Shown piece after piece: positions 34,123 to 46,855 of a stretch of 64,000 nucleotides of DNA. The DNA lies in NCBI GenBank assembly GCA_026826555.1, contig JAKSZT010053836.1:8841240-8905239 (forward strand), written 5' to 3'. Within the stretch, counting starts at the first letter, position 1. The number at the start of each line of letters is the position of its first letter. The notes beneath the pieces were generated by a model. The model worked only from the letters and a program-made list of their open reading frames with translations, was not told where the DNA came from and made no database searches. A program made the position numbers and the translations under genes. Source of the DNA: Tolypeutes matacus. Its lineage: Eukaryota > Chordata > Mammalia > Cingulata > Chlamyphoridae.

Positions 34123-34919
34123 CTAGCATCAGCATCAAAGCAGAACTAACTCAGAGCCCTTCCATCAGTTCAAATAGCATGTGTGTGTCTCTTCACATGG
34201 TGCAAATTTTTGTCATTATCTAAGCTTAGCAATTGGTTGATTCTCCTAATAATTTGAAAAAAGGATTGAAGTTCTTTTTCTATTGTCTATCATTAGAATG
34301 CCTAAAAGACATTTTCCTTCAGTGATTCAAATATTCTTCAAAGACTAATTTGACCTTGAGAAGAGTCATTTTCCTAGGCAATTTGATAGTAGATTTGAAA
34401 AATCACCTCTGTGCATCTTAACAGGCACTACCTTTGGGAAAAGCCAAGGAAAGCTGAGAAATGATGGGTAGACTCTCTTCAATCATGTTGCCTCATAAGG
34501 CATATCTAATCTTGAAGTGACGGAGCCTGGGGGAGAAGATCAAGTTTAAAACAACAAAGCGGAAGGCTAAAGGTATTTAATTCCTCTGGTCAATTTGCGG
34601 CATAGTAGTCAGACTTTTTTCTCCTGTGCTACTATCTGGGCATTCAATTCCATACTTAGCAGAAATTAAATAAAAAAAGAAAGAACAGAATCAATGATCA
34701 TTTTCTTTCAGCATCTCAGGTCTTACGGACCCCTTACTCTTCTCTCAAAATTAGGTGACCAGCTGGAGCCACAGCACTGAAGAGAGGGGTAATCGATTGA
34801 TGACGCCTCAGCAATCTCCATGTTCCTGGCTCAGTCGATCTTAACTTGGTCTTCATTAAGAATTTCCAGATTTCAGAGAAATTAATGACATGAGACCACT
34901 GAGTAATCGAAAGTTTGAG
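34123..34919. other. Single-copy sequence, no gene seen
   Basis: No repeats or coding features were recognised. Confidence 0.3.
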
Positions 34920-35125
34920 GCAGTATAATATTTGTAGGTGTTCAGTTTGGAAACTGAAGGCCTGGGTTCAAATCCAGGTTAGTTTTTTTCTGTCTCTGTG
35001 TCTTTCCCTTTAAAATGGAGACAATAATTCCTCCTACAGGAGTATTAGAGGCTGAAATGGAATAATATGATCAAGGCCTTAGAACAGGGCCTGACCCTCT
35101 GTAGTTCAGATGTTGTGGCTATTGT
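34920..35125 (+). mobile_element. MIR, nearly complete
   Basis: The sense order is cagtataata at the start, cctgggttcaaatccaggtt at the tRNA-like B box, tttaaaatggagacaataat in the core, and ggccttagaacagggcctga toward the 3' end. Confidence 0.75.
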
Positions 35126-38100
35126 GGCAGATCTCAGTGGTTTCAACAATAGATTTGATTCTCTGAGAATCTGGGAGGGCAGGATTCCTGGAAGCATTCC
35201 ATCGGAGGCTACTTTTAAGGCATAGAATTTAAAGACACACCCATTGTTTAGCTTCTACTTTTCCTTTTTCTATGCCATAGTTGAAGCCTGGATTATAGTT
35301 TTGAAGACCACACGTTGACAAGCCTGGGAACGCTAGCAATGTGCGGTTTTTAAGCCCACTAGAGAGCATGGACATATGTGAATTCAATTTGAACATTGGA
35401 CACAGGCAATCTAAACACACTCCCCTCATCCTGGCGCTGATTCCCAGTGAAAGGAGTCAGGGCTTCTGTCCCACCTGTCTGGGAAGAGTCAAAACTTCAT
35501 GGCAGTGGTTTGCAAACCTCAGTCCTTCTCAAACCATCTTCACATTCCTGCCATGTCCAATACCTGTACTACTATTTGCTTATTGTTATTCTTTACATTT
35601 CCTTAAGTATACTCACTTTTATTATTTTTGCCTCATTGTAAGCAATCCCACCTTTGAAATTACATTTGGATGTGCTAATTATATTTTTAATAATACACAA
35701 GAAAACTACTACATAGCGATTAAAATAAAATCCACATCTGTTTTACCTAAAATGATCCTGCACGCACCACCTTTGGAACACAAAGCACCCTTTGGGGGGA
35801 CACAGTCCTAAGGGCCTGAGAGAGAGTGAGTTTCTACAAAAGGAATGTTCTATTTGAGGCAAAGCTTCCCCACAAAACCGTGTCTCGGGACCCTTAGGTT
35901 TTGCTGTACTGTCAGCCCTGAGCCGAGGACTTGGGAAGGGCAAACTCGAAGGGGTCGTTTGCATCTCAGACAGCTGTCACTGAACAATTAATCTTCCAAA
36001 TGAGAGCTCAATTACCAAACATGTGTTCTCATGAGCAAGGCCCTAGTCACATCATCCAGAGCTGCTATTAGACAAAAAATAAGATATACTTTTTCCATTC
36101 ATAATTATCTCCTCTTAATGCAGTTTCAATGATTATGATGTATGCTATAACTGTTGACTCCTCGCAGTTGGAATTGTTAACATATTGTGAAAATATGCAG
36201 AAAATCATTCTTTCCAAGCTGACTTTTACTGTTAAAATTAGAAAGACCAATATGAGTTTGAACAGCGTGAACAGGATGGTAGACGATCAATTCTTGTGCT
36301 TGGAAATGCAATGGCATCTCTGGTGCCAGGATTTCTGGCTTTCACGTCTTGTGCTTATTCTTATAAAGACAATAAAATAAAGTGAAAGAGGGTAGAGGTT
36401 GAGAGGAAATAATGGAATATTTTAGTATAAAATGATTTTGGTTTTAAAATCTCTCTATTTATATTAACAAATAGACCTCACTATTAAAAACTTGACACTA
36501 ATGAAATGCATTTGGTTTTTCTGGGGGTTTTGAAGTGAATTTTCTGATTCTGGTATCTGTGGATTTGTTGCTAATCCAGCAATTCCAGGCACTATACACA
36601 TTTTTTTAAAAATTGTCTCTGAAATTAGCACATGTCTATTGAACTGACGAAGGCCAAACCCATTTGTTCACCAAAACTTGGCAGTGGTGTCTGCCAAGAG
36701 ACTAAAGAGTCCTTTTATTTTTTAATAACAATTAGGATTTCTGTTTTAACAATAGGAACTAGATAAAAACCACTTTCTTGCCCCATTAGGAAAAGAACCA
36801 ATTTCCGTTCTTTTTCCCATTCCCTTTGAGAATCTCAATGGTTTCCTGCCTGGGGTTGGTTTTCTTTCTGCCACCATTCCACAGGCATTTTATTCTGTGG
36901 AACAATTAGGGGAACAGGTCAGTCATTCACGGAAGCTGCAGTTAATTGTGTTTTCAGCTCTCCATTCAGAGAACATTCTGTGACCCTCAAATTCCAAGAC
37001 TGAAAAGCCACCCCCCACTCCCTACCACTGTGAAAGCTCTAAGTCTTTGCTTCACGGTGACTGACCCTAGAAGACCCTAAGAAGATGGACAATGGTGCTA
37101 CCTGCTCTGCGGGGGCTCTAGCATTTGTAGGAGAGCGCCTGAGCCTGAGAGCCGATTGGCCCTGACATCTAGAAATCAGAAGCCTGCCTAAAACTTGCTC
37201 TGAAATATCAATGCTTTCCTTGTTTTGAATCCTAAGAAGACATTTGTTACAGATCAGCAGAGAGCTTCCTGTACCCCCTGCCTCAAAGAGGTATTTTAAA
37301 ACTTGAATATTTTATTCATACTCAGCACTAAGGAGAACTGGAGAATTACAGGGAGAGAGGGAGTTCACATATGCACATATTATGAAAAACTGTTGTCCTC
37401 CAAATCCGACCACCCAGACAGAAAACATGTCTCTTACACAAATGAGGGGTGGGATGAGATGCTTCTATTCGAATTTTCAATTCTCCATCCAGAACTGTGT
37501 TAAAGCATTGAGTAATTTTTTTTTAATGTTTGGTTTCACTATGGGTATTTTGCAAAGACAATATGATGTTTTGCTTAACAACAGGATCCGTTTAAGGCTT
37601 GGAGCTCTTTGTGGGAAAGAAGCTACCAAATCTCAGCCACAATCCTTCTCTTTGGAAGGCTTTTTAAATTGCATATAAGAATATATTATTTAAAATCGCA
37701 CACAGCGTTTCCAGAGAACATACTTTCAATGTTGGGATAATCTAGTTATAAGCATTTGTTTCTAGGTTTCACCAAAAGTCTCTGGAGAATCGTATTTTAG
37801 GGACTAGAGAACTGAAGATCAAGAACGTTCTTGAGAGTGCCCTGCTCCGGTTTGTTCTGAGACTGGTGTGTGAGACATCTTTGCTGAAACACTTCCCTTG
37901 GTGGCGTATTGATTAGAAGCGGCAAACATGGTTTTACTTGATGTTCTGACCATTACAATGGATTAAATGTATTTCAAATAGATAAGCTAGAAGATGGGCT
38001 TTTAAATATGCAGAACAACAGAGCAGGAAGTCCTTATGGCATGGAATAAAGACACACACACTTCTGAAGACTTAAAAGGCTGTCATCTGCTAAACCGGGC

Positions 38101-40325
38101 TGTAATAGGCACTCTCAAAGATAATTGCCACCCATGTGTCCTTGATGAAAAGTGCACCGCGATGCCCAGGAAATTGGCTTCAACTGCAACAAGCAAGATT
38201 TAGATTAGCTAAGGAGAACTTCCTGCCTGAGATCCCTAGGGTTAGCACAGTGACCCAGCCCCGAGCCTCAATTAGAGAGGGGCAGGGCATGGACTTGGAG
38301 ATGGGCCTGTGTGTCCTCAGACTTCCATCTTTTCTTTGGCCTTAAACTTCTCCCTGAGCCGTGGACTAGACGGGGTTGTTACTGCCTCCAGCATAATTGG
38401 ACACATGGTAAAATGAGTTTTAAGGGCCTTGGTTTATTTCCTCACTTCCCGCTTGTCCGACTGTAATGGATTCTGATGCAGTCCACCCACAAACACTGGC
38501 TCAGACCTGCTCAGTGGTGCCGGGCCCTTCTTGGGCTGCTGGGTGCCTGCCCTCGGTAGCTTATCACCTGGCGGAGGAGGCAAGCCAGGGCGCACAGCAA
38601 CCTCACACCACAAGCAGAGCTGCGAAAGGGCAGAGAAGGGAAATTGCAGACCGTGGGACCATCCAGGGAAAGGTTTTGCCCACGGGGTGAGACACCTTCA
38701 AGGACGGGGAGGCAGGAGATGGAGATGAGGCTAGGGCAAGGGGCCCAGTGGATGAAGAGCGAGGCTTGCATTCAGGCGTTACCATCCATGCCTGCAGGGG
38801 CGGGGACCGGGGACAGAGGCCAGCAGCCAGGCATGAGAGCTGACAGCCTGAGCGACGTGGGGCACGCAGCCGGCATGCAGGCCCAGACCCGGCTTACCAG
38901 GGAAGCCAGGGATGTGCATCTTTAGGTGAAAGCTTTTGATTCTTAAGTCTTTTCTGGAATCGCTTGAAACTGTGTAGGTCAAATAATACCCACCCGCAGC
39001 CCGGCCACCCCTGGGTTTGCCACTTGGGTGCACAGTTAATATGCCATCCTACTCCAGGATCCTTAAAAATACGGGCAGGCACACCAGATGCTGGTGGCTT
39101 TTGTTGATGCCTCAAAGCCCATGTCTGTGGGATCGCTTCTGACCTCAGAGCACTTTCATCCCGGGAGCCCTGCCACCTGCTCCGGCAGCTCACAGAGGCC
39201 TAAGAGGGACATCTGTGGGGAGGGGGAGCCACCAGGCACCCATACATGGGGGTCTGGAGCAGTCACAGAGGCCCATCCTCCTCCGGGGCACCACACAGGT
39301 TTTCCCGCATGGCGTCCCTGGGTGGAGGTCCAGGTCTTCCGAGGTGGGTGTGCCGGGACAGCCACAGGGCCTGACCCTCCCCAGGGAGGACAGCGCCCCA
39401 GGCCGTGAGCACAGACAGAGCTGGGCAGCCGTCCACCCGCAAGGCGTCAGGATTCACACACCAGGCCCCAGGAGCGGGTGGGCAGTCTTGACAATGCCCT
39501 TGAGTGGCTTAATTTGCACTCCTGATTCAGAGCCCACAGTATCAGAATTGTAAACACCCCTTCCTGACGATTCTGGGTTATTTTGCCTATTTAGGATAAT
39601 AATTCTCATTACACTTTGTGGTCCTTTTTAATAAAAATGACATTCCCCTTATCTTTAAAGGTTGAAATCTCAGCCTAATATATGACCCACACTATCCTTG
39701 GAGAGTTATAAAAATTAGATTATATAACCTCACATTTCCCACTAATGAACATGGTGATGCTTCGGCCCAATGAGAGGAAGACAAGAGATGGGAATTTATG
39801 CTTTAATAATCCTGCTTAGATTGGTGTGCGTGGCTGCGGGCAGCCGGCCTCCGACGGGCGCAGCAGGCACTGCGGCTCTCCTGGCCAGCAGGGCAATATT
39901 TTTTATGGCTGTAAATCTCTCTCCACTGAGGGCTCCTTAACGCTGTACCAGGGGACAGCTGCGGCCATGGTTTAGTGTATGAAATTGCTTTGAAAATGAG
40001 ACTATTCTTGTCGTCAAGAAAAAGAATACCCAGAACCAGCATTCTTAGCGCCTGAAGTGTAGGTGCAGCTAAGGGCTGATGCTGAGGGCACTGTTAGTGT
40101 CCCTGCTTTAGACTGGCCCTTGCCCTCCAGAAGTCTTCCCAGCTGACAGGCTGATGCTGCCTTGGCCCAGCCACCACCTCCCTCGTGGGCCCCAGGCCAA
40201 GTACACGAGGATCTCAGGTGGAGGTTGAACGAGTCCTTTCCTTATTACGCTCCTGGAAGTGGTGCAGATTCTGAAGACCACGACTCGGGGTTGGGATTTT
40301 ATTTAGTCCACGGGGAGCCAGGCAA
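35126..40325. other. Mostly single-copy sequence, no gene seen
   Basis: This is the longest stretch without recognised repeats. About 36,060-36,390, 37,970-38,260 and 39,560-40,050 have the mixed composition and homeodomain/GATA-like cores often seen in conserved non-coding elements, but conservation cannot be judged from one sequence. About 38,480-39,520 is GC-rich with overlapping short frames on both strands (up to 112 codons), none with family features. A CpG-richer patch lies at about 39,830-39,870. Confidence 0.35.
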
Positions 40326-40329
40326 ATGA

Positions 40330-40425
40330 AGGCCATGTCTTCATTTCAGGACTCCCAGTGCCTGGGACAGTGCTGGGTTCAGAGCAGGTGGTTAATCAGT
40401 GCTGCTGAATGAATGATGCTAACGA
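40330..40425 (+). mobile_element. Ancient L2/MIR-class 3' fragment
   Basis: cccagtgcctgggacagtgc followed by ttaatcagtgctgctgaatg and a tgaatgatg end is the terminal layout of L2/MIR elements. Confidence 0.5.
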
Positions 40426-40429
40426 ATGA

Positions 40430-40575
40430 GCGGCCCAACAGATTCTCAAACGTGACTGCACGAGAAGCACCTGGGGAGTTTTAAAAAAATACTGATTCTC
40501 TGGGACCCATCTTGAGACATTCTGATTCAATTGGTCAGGGTGTGGATATGAAATCATTATTCTAAACCTCCCCAG
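40430..40575 (+). mobile_element. MER5-type DNA transposon, first part
   Basis: The segments gattctcaaacgtgactgca, agcacctggggagtttta and ctgattctctgggaccca follow the order of MER5-type hAT elements. The element stops near ccccaggt and resumes at about 41,347. Confidence 0.6.
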
Positions 40576-41340
40576 GTAGCTATCAGGGACATGTAAATCA
40601 AAACCATGATGTGATGCCACTTTACACCCACTAGGATGGCTATCACCAAAAAAGATAGATAATAGCAACTGTTGTGGAGGATTTGGAGAAACTGGAACCC
40701 TCATACATTACTGGTGGGAAAGCAAAATGATGCAGCTGCTTTGGAAAACAGTCTGGCAGTTCCTCAAAAAGTTGAACATAGAGTTAGCATCTGAACCAGC
40801 ACTTCCACTTGCAGGTATACAATACATACCCGAGAGAGTAAAAAACATGCATCCATGCAAAAACTTGGACACCAATGTTCATAGCAGGATTTTTCATAAG
40901 AGCCAAAAGGTGGAAGCAACCCAAATGTTCATCCACTGATGAATGGATGAACACAATGTGGAATATCCATACAATGGAACACTATTTGGCAATGAAAAGG
41001 AATAAAATACAGATATATGCTACAACATGGATTAACCTTGAAAATATTATGCTAAGTCAAAGAAGCCAGTCACAAAGGACCACATAATATATGATTCCAT
41101 TTATGTGACATATCCAGAATAGGCAAATCCATAGTGACAGAAAGGAGATTAGTGGTTGCCTTGGGGCACAGGGAGAGGACTGGATGTGAGGTGATAAAAA
41201 TATTCTAGAATTAATTATGGTGATTGTTGCACAGCTCTGTGAATATACTAAAAATTATTGAATTTTACAGTTTAAATTGGGGAATTATATGGTATGTGAT
41301 TTATGTCTTAATAAAGCTATTCAGTAAAATAGAAAAGGCT
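40576..41340 (+). mobile_element. L1M-type 3' end inserted in a MER5-type element
   Basis: The sense-strand L1 tail is in order: catgtaaatcaaaaccatga, ttacacccactaggatggct, attactggtgggaaagcaaa, ggacaccaatgttcatagca, ggtggaagcaacccaaatg, atgattccatttatgtgaca, and a taataaagctattcag end. No open frame of ORF2 length remains. Confidence 0.8.
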
Positions 41341-41346
41341 CACCAA

Positions 41347-41379
41347 GTGCTTCTCATGTAACCTAGATTTGGAAAACAC
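41347..41379 (+). mobile_element. MER5-type DNA transposon, second part
   Basis: agtgcttctcatgtaacc and agatttggaaaacact supply the terminus missing from the piece at 40,430-40,575. Confidence 0.45.
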
Positions 41380-41536
41380 TTTCTACTCAAAGTATGGTCC
41401 ACAGATTAGCAACACTGAGCTCAGCTGGAAACTTGTTAGAAACACACATTCTCAGGTGCCACCCCAGAGCTGCTGGATCAGAATCCACATGATAACAAGA
41501 GCTTCCTGTGCACATTCGAGTTTGAGAAGCATCTAC
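41380..41536 (+). mobile_element. MER5A-like DNA transposon
   Basis: tctactcaaagtatggtcca, then ctggaaacttgttagaaaca, then ccaccccagagctgctgga and tttgagaagcatctact are in MER5A order. Confidence 0.65.
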
Positions 41537-41959
41537 TACAATAGGCTTTCCCAGGACTCTGGGGCCACCCATTGGCTCTGTCATCTTGGCAGCTTCATCC
41601 CCTCTCCTGCTGAGTGGACTGGATGTTTGGGAAAGATTTTCCAAGTGGGAAGATGTCACTGGACCAGCTTCCCAGGAGTATAATTTGCTGGAAATATCTA
41701 TATTATATTTGGACAATTTTCTATTATAAAAAGTGATGGCCCTTCTTCTGCCAGTTTTCAACACTTGAGGGGATGAAGAGTGAGAGGGCAAAGAAGAAAG
41801 ACAGAAGGGGCCCCAGAGGAGTGACAGCCAGATGGTCAGGCAGCCCTTCATTCAGGCAAGCACTTCATGAGGAAGAACCACAGCTGATATGTCCCTGACC
41901 ACCTGGCCCTGGGTCCACAGCAGATGTCCAGGGAGTATTTGAATGATGAAAACATCAGC
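41537..41959. other. Single-copy sequence, no gene seen
   Basis: Overlapping frames on both strands (up to 154 codons on minus, which also runs across the MER5 element) have no family features. Confidence 0.3.
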
Positions 41960-42158
41960 AGCGCTCACTGAGGGTGGGCTTCCTCTTTGCCCTGCCCTGT
42001 GCTTCACCACAGTCCCAGGAGGTAGAGGGGCTGCTACCTGCAAATCTGTTTGGCAGATGAGAAAAATAGAAGCCCAGAAGTAAGTTGTCCAATGACACTC
42101 AGCTAATTTGTAGCAGGGCCAAGATTCAAATCCATTCTGTCTGACTCCAGCGGGTGAG
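41960..42158 (-). mobile_element. MIR remnant
   Basis: In antisense, gcagatgagaaaaatagaag, then gttgtccaatgacactcagc and gccaagattcaaatccattc keep MIR order. Confidence 0.6.
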
Positions 42159-42959
42159 GATATCAATGAGTTTCTTGATGTCTAAGAGTGAGGCAGGGGT
42201 TATGAAGAAGTAAAGCCTTAGGGGCTATCCACAGGGGGGGTAGCTGGAAAGCTGAGGTTGGCACCCAAGAAGACTGGCCAATCCCGCCTTCCATTAACCT
42301 ATCCCCAGCAGCCATTGGCTGGAGGCAAATGAGGAAGCTCGTCTGTCCTTCTACCCAGTCATCAGGGCAAAGCCTGTGCCCTACCACTTCCTACAGAAGG
42401 ACCCCAATAACTCCTGAATGACCCCCCACACACATACACACGTACTGCCTATATTAGATCATAAGCATGATGAAAGTTAAATCCCACTCAGATACTCGTT
42501 CTTTGTAGTCTTGCTTGTTGGAACACTGAACCCCTGACCAGAGAGGCCAGTGCACCAGATGGTATTTTAGAAGAGCGCTTGCAAAGTGCAAACCTTCTTT
42601 GAGCCCGCTGATTGTTAGTAGCAGATTTCCATCCCACTAATTGCAGGAAAAGTGCCCCTGCATGAGTGGCTGGTGGTGTCCCTGGTTTTTGCAACCTCCA
42701 CTTAGCAAAGGCATTCCACAGGCCCCCTGCTCTGGGTTTTGATCTGCTAGGTCCGGGCAGTCAGGGGCCGGGTCTGAGTCGGCTGCCTCCCGCACAGCAG
42801 GGAAGCAGGGGTTGCCCGCCCACCCTCCTCTGGGCACCCTGTTCATAACCTGCCCCCACCTCCCTGCCCCAACTGTTTTGTTTCCTAAAAATTACAATCC
42901 AGCACAAGACCTGGTTCTGTGCATCTTAGAGAGGCTTTCCAGCCTTTGAAGAAAAGGGC
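42159..42959. other. Single-copy sequence, no gene seen
   Basis: Nothing recognised. It contains a short CA-rich run (about 42,427-42,442). Confidence 0.3.
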
Positions 42960-43430
42960 CCCATTTATTGTGGTTGGAAACAATCACCATGTATTTGGGT
43001 CACAATTCCGGGGGTTGGTACTTGGGCTGCTCTGGATTGGATGTTTCTTCTGGTCTGTCTAGGCTCCCTCATGTGATCAGCTATTTGACCTGCTGGGGCT
43101 GGCTAGTCTAGGATGGCCATGGCTGGGATCACCGGTCTCCTCTCTGGATGATCTCTCACCCCCCATCAGGCCAGCAAGGCTCGTTCATAGTTGCAAAGCT
43201 CCAGAAGAAGGTGGAAGTGCTTAAAGCCTCCTGAAGCCTGAACCTGGTCTGGCACAGCTGGTGCATCACTTCCACTGCTGTGCTGGCCAGAGCATGACAC
43301 AAGACTAGCACCGACTCATGGGGGTGGGGGAGAATAGATGCCGCTCTTGATGGGAGAAGTTGCACAGTACCTTTACACAGGATGGGGATACAGGGAGGCA
43401 CGGAAACCTGGGGTCACGTTTGTAATCAAT
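42960..43430 (-). mobile_element. MaLR (MLT1-like) LTR remnant
   Basis: The antisense order gtatttgggtcacaattccg, ggatgtttcttctggtctgt, catgtgatcagctatttgac and tcttgatgggagaagttgca is characteristic of an MLT1-class LTR. It is diverged and its edges are uncertain. Confidence 0.5.
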
Positions 43431-43489
43431 CTACCAATCTCCATCCCCATGGTGGGCCTACCCTTAGCATTCAGAGCTCAGAATTGATA

Positions 43490-43832
43490 ACAGCCACTCT
43501 GAGCTTTGGCCACCCCATGAAGTCTTGGCTTAAATGTCCCCTACTCAGGGAAGCCACACAACCTAAAGTGGCTCCCTAGCTTCTCTAGCATTATACCCTA
43601 TTTTAAGGTTCTGTATAGCACTTGTAACAATCTTATTTCTTCTTTTGTGTTTATTCCTTTGTTTGTTTGATTGTGTTCCTACTGTCCCCAACCCCCATCA
43701 TTGGAATGTCAGCTCCAAGATGGCAGGGATCTTGTCCTGTTCATCACCAGATTCCTAGTGTCTACAACTTGATTAGAGCCAGTAGATGCTCAATAAATAT
43801 CTGTTGGATGGGTGGTGGATGGCTGGATGGAT
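43490..43832 (+). mobile_element. LINE2 (L2) 3' end
   Basis: The sense order gaagtcttggcttaaatgtc, tgtatagcacttgtaacaat, ttggaatgtcagctccaaga, tggcagggatcttgtcctgt and gatgctcaataaatatctgt is typical of L2. Confidence 0.8.
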
Positions 43833-45159
43833 AAACCCAAAGCATTTTCAACAGGGCAGAGATAGGCTCTTATTTTTGAAACTAGGTACAGGATGAGGGA
43901 ATAAGGTTTTTCTTATTTAAATGATCACTCTGGCTGCAATGCTGTGGCCAGTTTTACTCCCACTAACATACTTTGACCCTAGGAATTTATTTTGCTCCAA
44001 GGTCCACAATACCTATTCTATAAGAATTATGTGTATTTCCCTTATTTCTAAGATTTTTAGAAAAAAACAAACAAACAAACTATAACCTCAGCTTCATTCT
44101 GCTAGAAGCACTCTTGCCACCTTCCTGGCCAGGCGTTCATTAAACTGAGATTCCACATAGACAGAAAAGCCCTTTCTAGAGCCATCAAACAAATTACTCT
44201 TGGAAAATGGGGCTAGCACTGAGGAGGAGGAGGTTCAACTTGTCTCCTCGTGGAATAACTGAAATGTAAGGAGGAGGCAGATCATTGCATCACTAATAAG
44301 GCTGCTCATCTATGAAAGAAATTTCCACAGGCCGCAGTAGCACAATTGTTGGGGGCCAGCACTCCCCATTACTGTTAATCAGCCCCCCTCTACCATCTCA
44401 GGATTAAAAAGATAGATCGTAAGTGAGTGAGAAGGGCTCGACCAAACACCTTCACACTCTATGGTTGCCTTGTCCCTAACACGGAACCCTCTATAACTAT
44501 CTCAAGTGTCTGAAGGTTTCTTCTGTGATGTTACCAATGGCTTGTGGAGGACATAAAACCAGTTCTCTCTGCAATGTTTCCCAGAAAATATGCATCCTCT
44601 CAGCATGTACCTGATTTCACAAGGACTGCCAAGTACAGTCTAAGTAACAAAAAAAAAAAAAAAAAACTAATACAAACCAAAACAACAACAAAGGTGCCAA
44701 GTTTCTGTTTTAACAAATGAAATGAAAATCAGGATCTCATTAAAATGTAAAGCTTATCATAGATTCCTCATTCCCTCAAAGAACTTAGATGAAATTAACC
44801 TCTATGGGCAGGCTGAGTTTGGCAGTCAGATTTGGTCATGAGAGAGCTTTCTGGAATGTAGTTAATTCATGTAAACCTGCTGAGAGGATTGTATTGGCTC
44901 AGATCCCGTATGATACCTGGGAGGCTTGTTCACAGCTTTACAAACAAAAAATAAGTTACTGCTTCAGAATTGGTCATAGCCAAGTAAAGTTGTCTTTTAT
45001 TGTGGAAACGGTCAAAAAGCTAAAGCTCTATAAATGCCACAGGTAAGATTCTGGGCCTAGAGCTCGTCAAGGACTGATCAGAACTGTGGACTCCGGTTCT
45101 TTCTAACTTACCTTTACCAACCCCACAGGTATAGTCCCAACTTTAGTGTTTATCTCATT
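43833..45159. other. Single-copy sequence, no gene seen
   Basis: An AAAC-type run lies at about 44,065-44,080 and a poly-A run at 44,649-44,666. The frame at 44,789-45,046 ends at a strong donor-like cag|gtaaga (45,037-45,042), but no convincing acceptor or protein family supports an exon. Confidence 0.3.
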
Positions 45160-45725
45160 ATTTTTAACAGAAGGCATTTTTTTCTTTTATTTTTTACTGT
45201 GAATTACTTCATACTTTTGGAGGAGGATGTAAGCATATATGTACAGTCTAAAGAATAGTGACGAACAGCTGACTGCTTCCACTACCTTAAGAAGCTCACC
45301 TGTGCCTTAATGTTACCTCTCACTCTTCACATCCTTCTCCAACCCCAGAGGTAACCAGCACCTGGAGTTTTGTATTAGCCATTCTCCTATTCCTCTTTCT
45401 ATCACGTAGGTTTGTTTTGAACCTCTTTATTAGTGGGATCGGTGGATTCCTGGTGCTTATATTATCCTGGGACTTCTTTCAGTTGGGATGGTTTTAAAGA
45501 TGCACAGATGTTAATACACGTAGCTGTAGCGTTTTGATATTCAAGACTGTATAGTTTTCCTTTGTTCAAATGTAGTATAATTTACAGTCTTTCTGCTGTT
45601 GAAGGGCATTTGAGTTATCCCCAGCTTTTGTGATTTTGTTTTTGTTTTTTTTAATTATGAATAATGTGGCTGTGAATAGTCTTTTACATGTCTCTTGATA
45701 TACAAGTGCAAGAATTTCTCTAGTG
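45160..45725 (-). mobile_element. Old L1 3'-UTR (L1ME-like), first part
   Basis: Antisense segments such as agaggtaaccagcacctgga, gggcatttgagttatcccca and atgaataatgtggctgtgaa follow L1ME 3'-UTR order. It is interrupted at 45,726 and resumes at about 46,191 (caatgccaaactattcccaa). Confidence 0.5.
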
Positions 45726-46190
45726 CAGTGCTATCCGATAGCAAGAGAATGTGAGCCACAAATGTGAGCTGCAGGGGTAATTTTAAATTTTCTAGTAGCA
45801 ATGTTAAAAAAGTAACAGATGTTAAAAAGTAACAGAAACATGGGGAGCAGATAGAGCTCAGTGGTTAAGTGCCTGCTTCCCACGTATGAAGGTCCTGGAT
45901 TCATTCCCTGGTAACTCATTAAAAAAAAAAAAGTAACAGAAACAAATAAAATTAATTTTAACAATACATTTAATTTAGCCCAAATATCAAAAATATTATC
46001 ATTTCAACATGTAACTAATATACAGATATTGAGATTTTTATACATTATTTTTTTTTAGCATACTGTGTATTTGAAATCTAGTGTGTAATTTGCACTTACA
46101 GCACATCTCAACTCAGACCAGCCACATTTCAGGTGTTCAATTGCCACACTGGAGTTTACACGTAAAAGTAGAATTGGGGTATCGGAGACC
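45726..46190 (+). mobile_element. Third copy of the hAT-like transposon, split by a SINE
   Basis: It starts with cagtgctatccgata (a CAGTGCTGTCCAATA terminus) and carries the same interior as the copies at 4258 and 6779: attatcatttcaacatgtaa, cacatctcaactcagaccag. The right end has decayed (ggggtatcgg). Without the SINE it is about 370 bp. Confidence 0.6.
45841..45927 (+). mobile_element. DAS-type SINE in the transposon, 17-bp duplication
   Basis: tggggagcagatagagctca head, ctggattcattccctgg at the B-box position, A-rich tail. The direct repeat aaaaagtaacagaaaca lies at 45,824-45,840 and 45,928-45,944. Confidence 0.9.
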
Positions 46191-46855
46191 ATTTACATGT
46201 TCGACTTTACTAATCAATGCCAAACTATTCCCAAAATTGCTTGGTAATGTCTAGTAAAACTAGAGAAGTAGTTACTCTATTTCTATGTATTTGTTCCCAA
46301 TGAACCACATCCTTGGCAATACTTTTATATTTTTGCCTGCCCCAGGTATGGCATTTCATTGAGGTTTTAATGTGCATTTCCCTATTTCTAATGAAATTAA
46401 GTGTCCTCTCATATGTTTCTGGGCTATACAGATTTTCAGTGAAGAAGCCGTAGAAGTTTTCTTTTGCCATATTTTTCAGCTTAATTCTTTGCCTTTTTGT
46501 TATCTATCTGTTATTTTTATATTCTTTTTACTATTTCTCTGTTGGCTACATTTGATGTAAGTATCTTTTGTCCATTCTGTGACTTTTCTTTTTACTTTCT
46601 GAACGGGGTCTTTTTGTTTTATTTATTTATTTATTTACTCATTTACTTTTATTTTAACAGCCTTATGGAGATATAATTTATATACCATACAATTCACCAA
46701 TTTAAAGTGTGCAATTCAATGGTTTTTAGGATGTTCACCAAGGTGTGCTACCATCACCACATTTTCATCAAAAGAAATGCCCTGCCCATTAGCAGCCACT
46801 CCCCATTTTTTCAGAGATTGTTCTTAACCACTATATTTAAAACATATATCATCTG
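46191..46855 (-). mobile_element. Old L1 3'-UTR fragments
   Basis: The first part (to about 46,615) continues the L1ME tail from 45,725. An ATTT repeat (about 46,618-46,636) separates it from a second 3'-UTR piece, about 46,650-46,855: ccatacaattcaccaattta, aatggtttttaggatgttca, cattagcagccactcccca. Confidence 0.55.

Noticed and set aside
44789..45046. 85-codon frame ending at a strong splice-donor-like cag|gtaaga
   Set aside because: No paired acceptor stands out and the translation matches nothing I know. Donor-like strings are common by chance.
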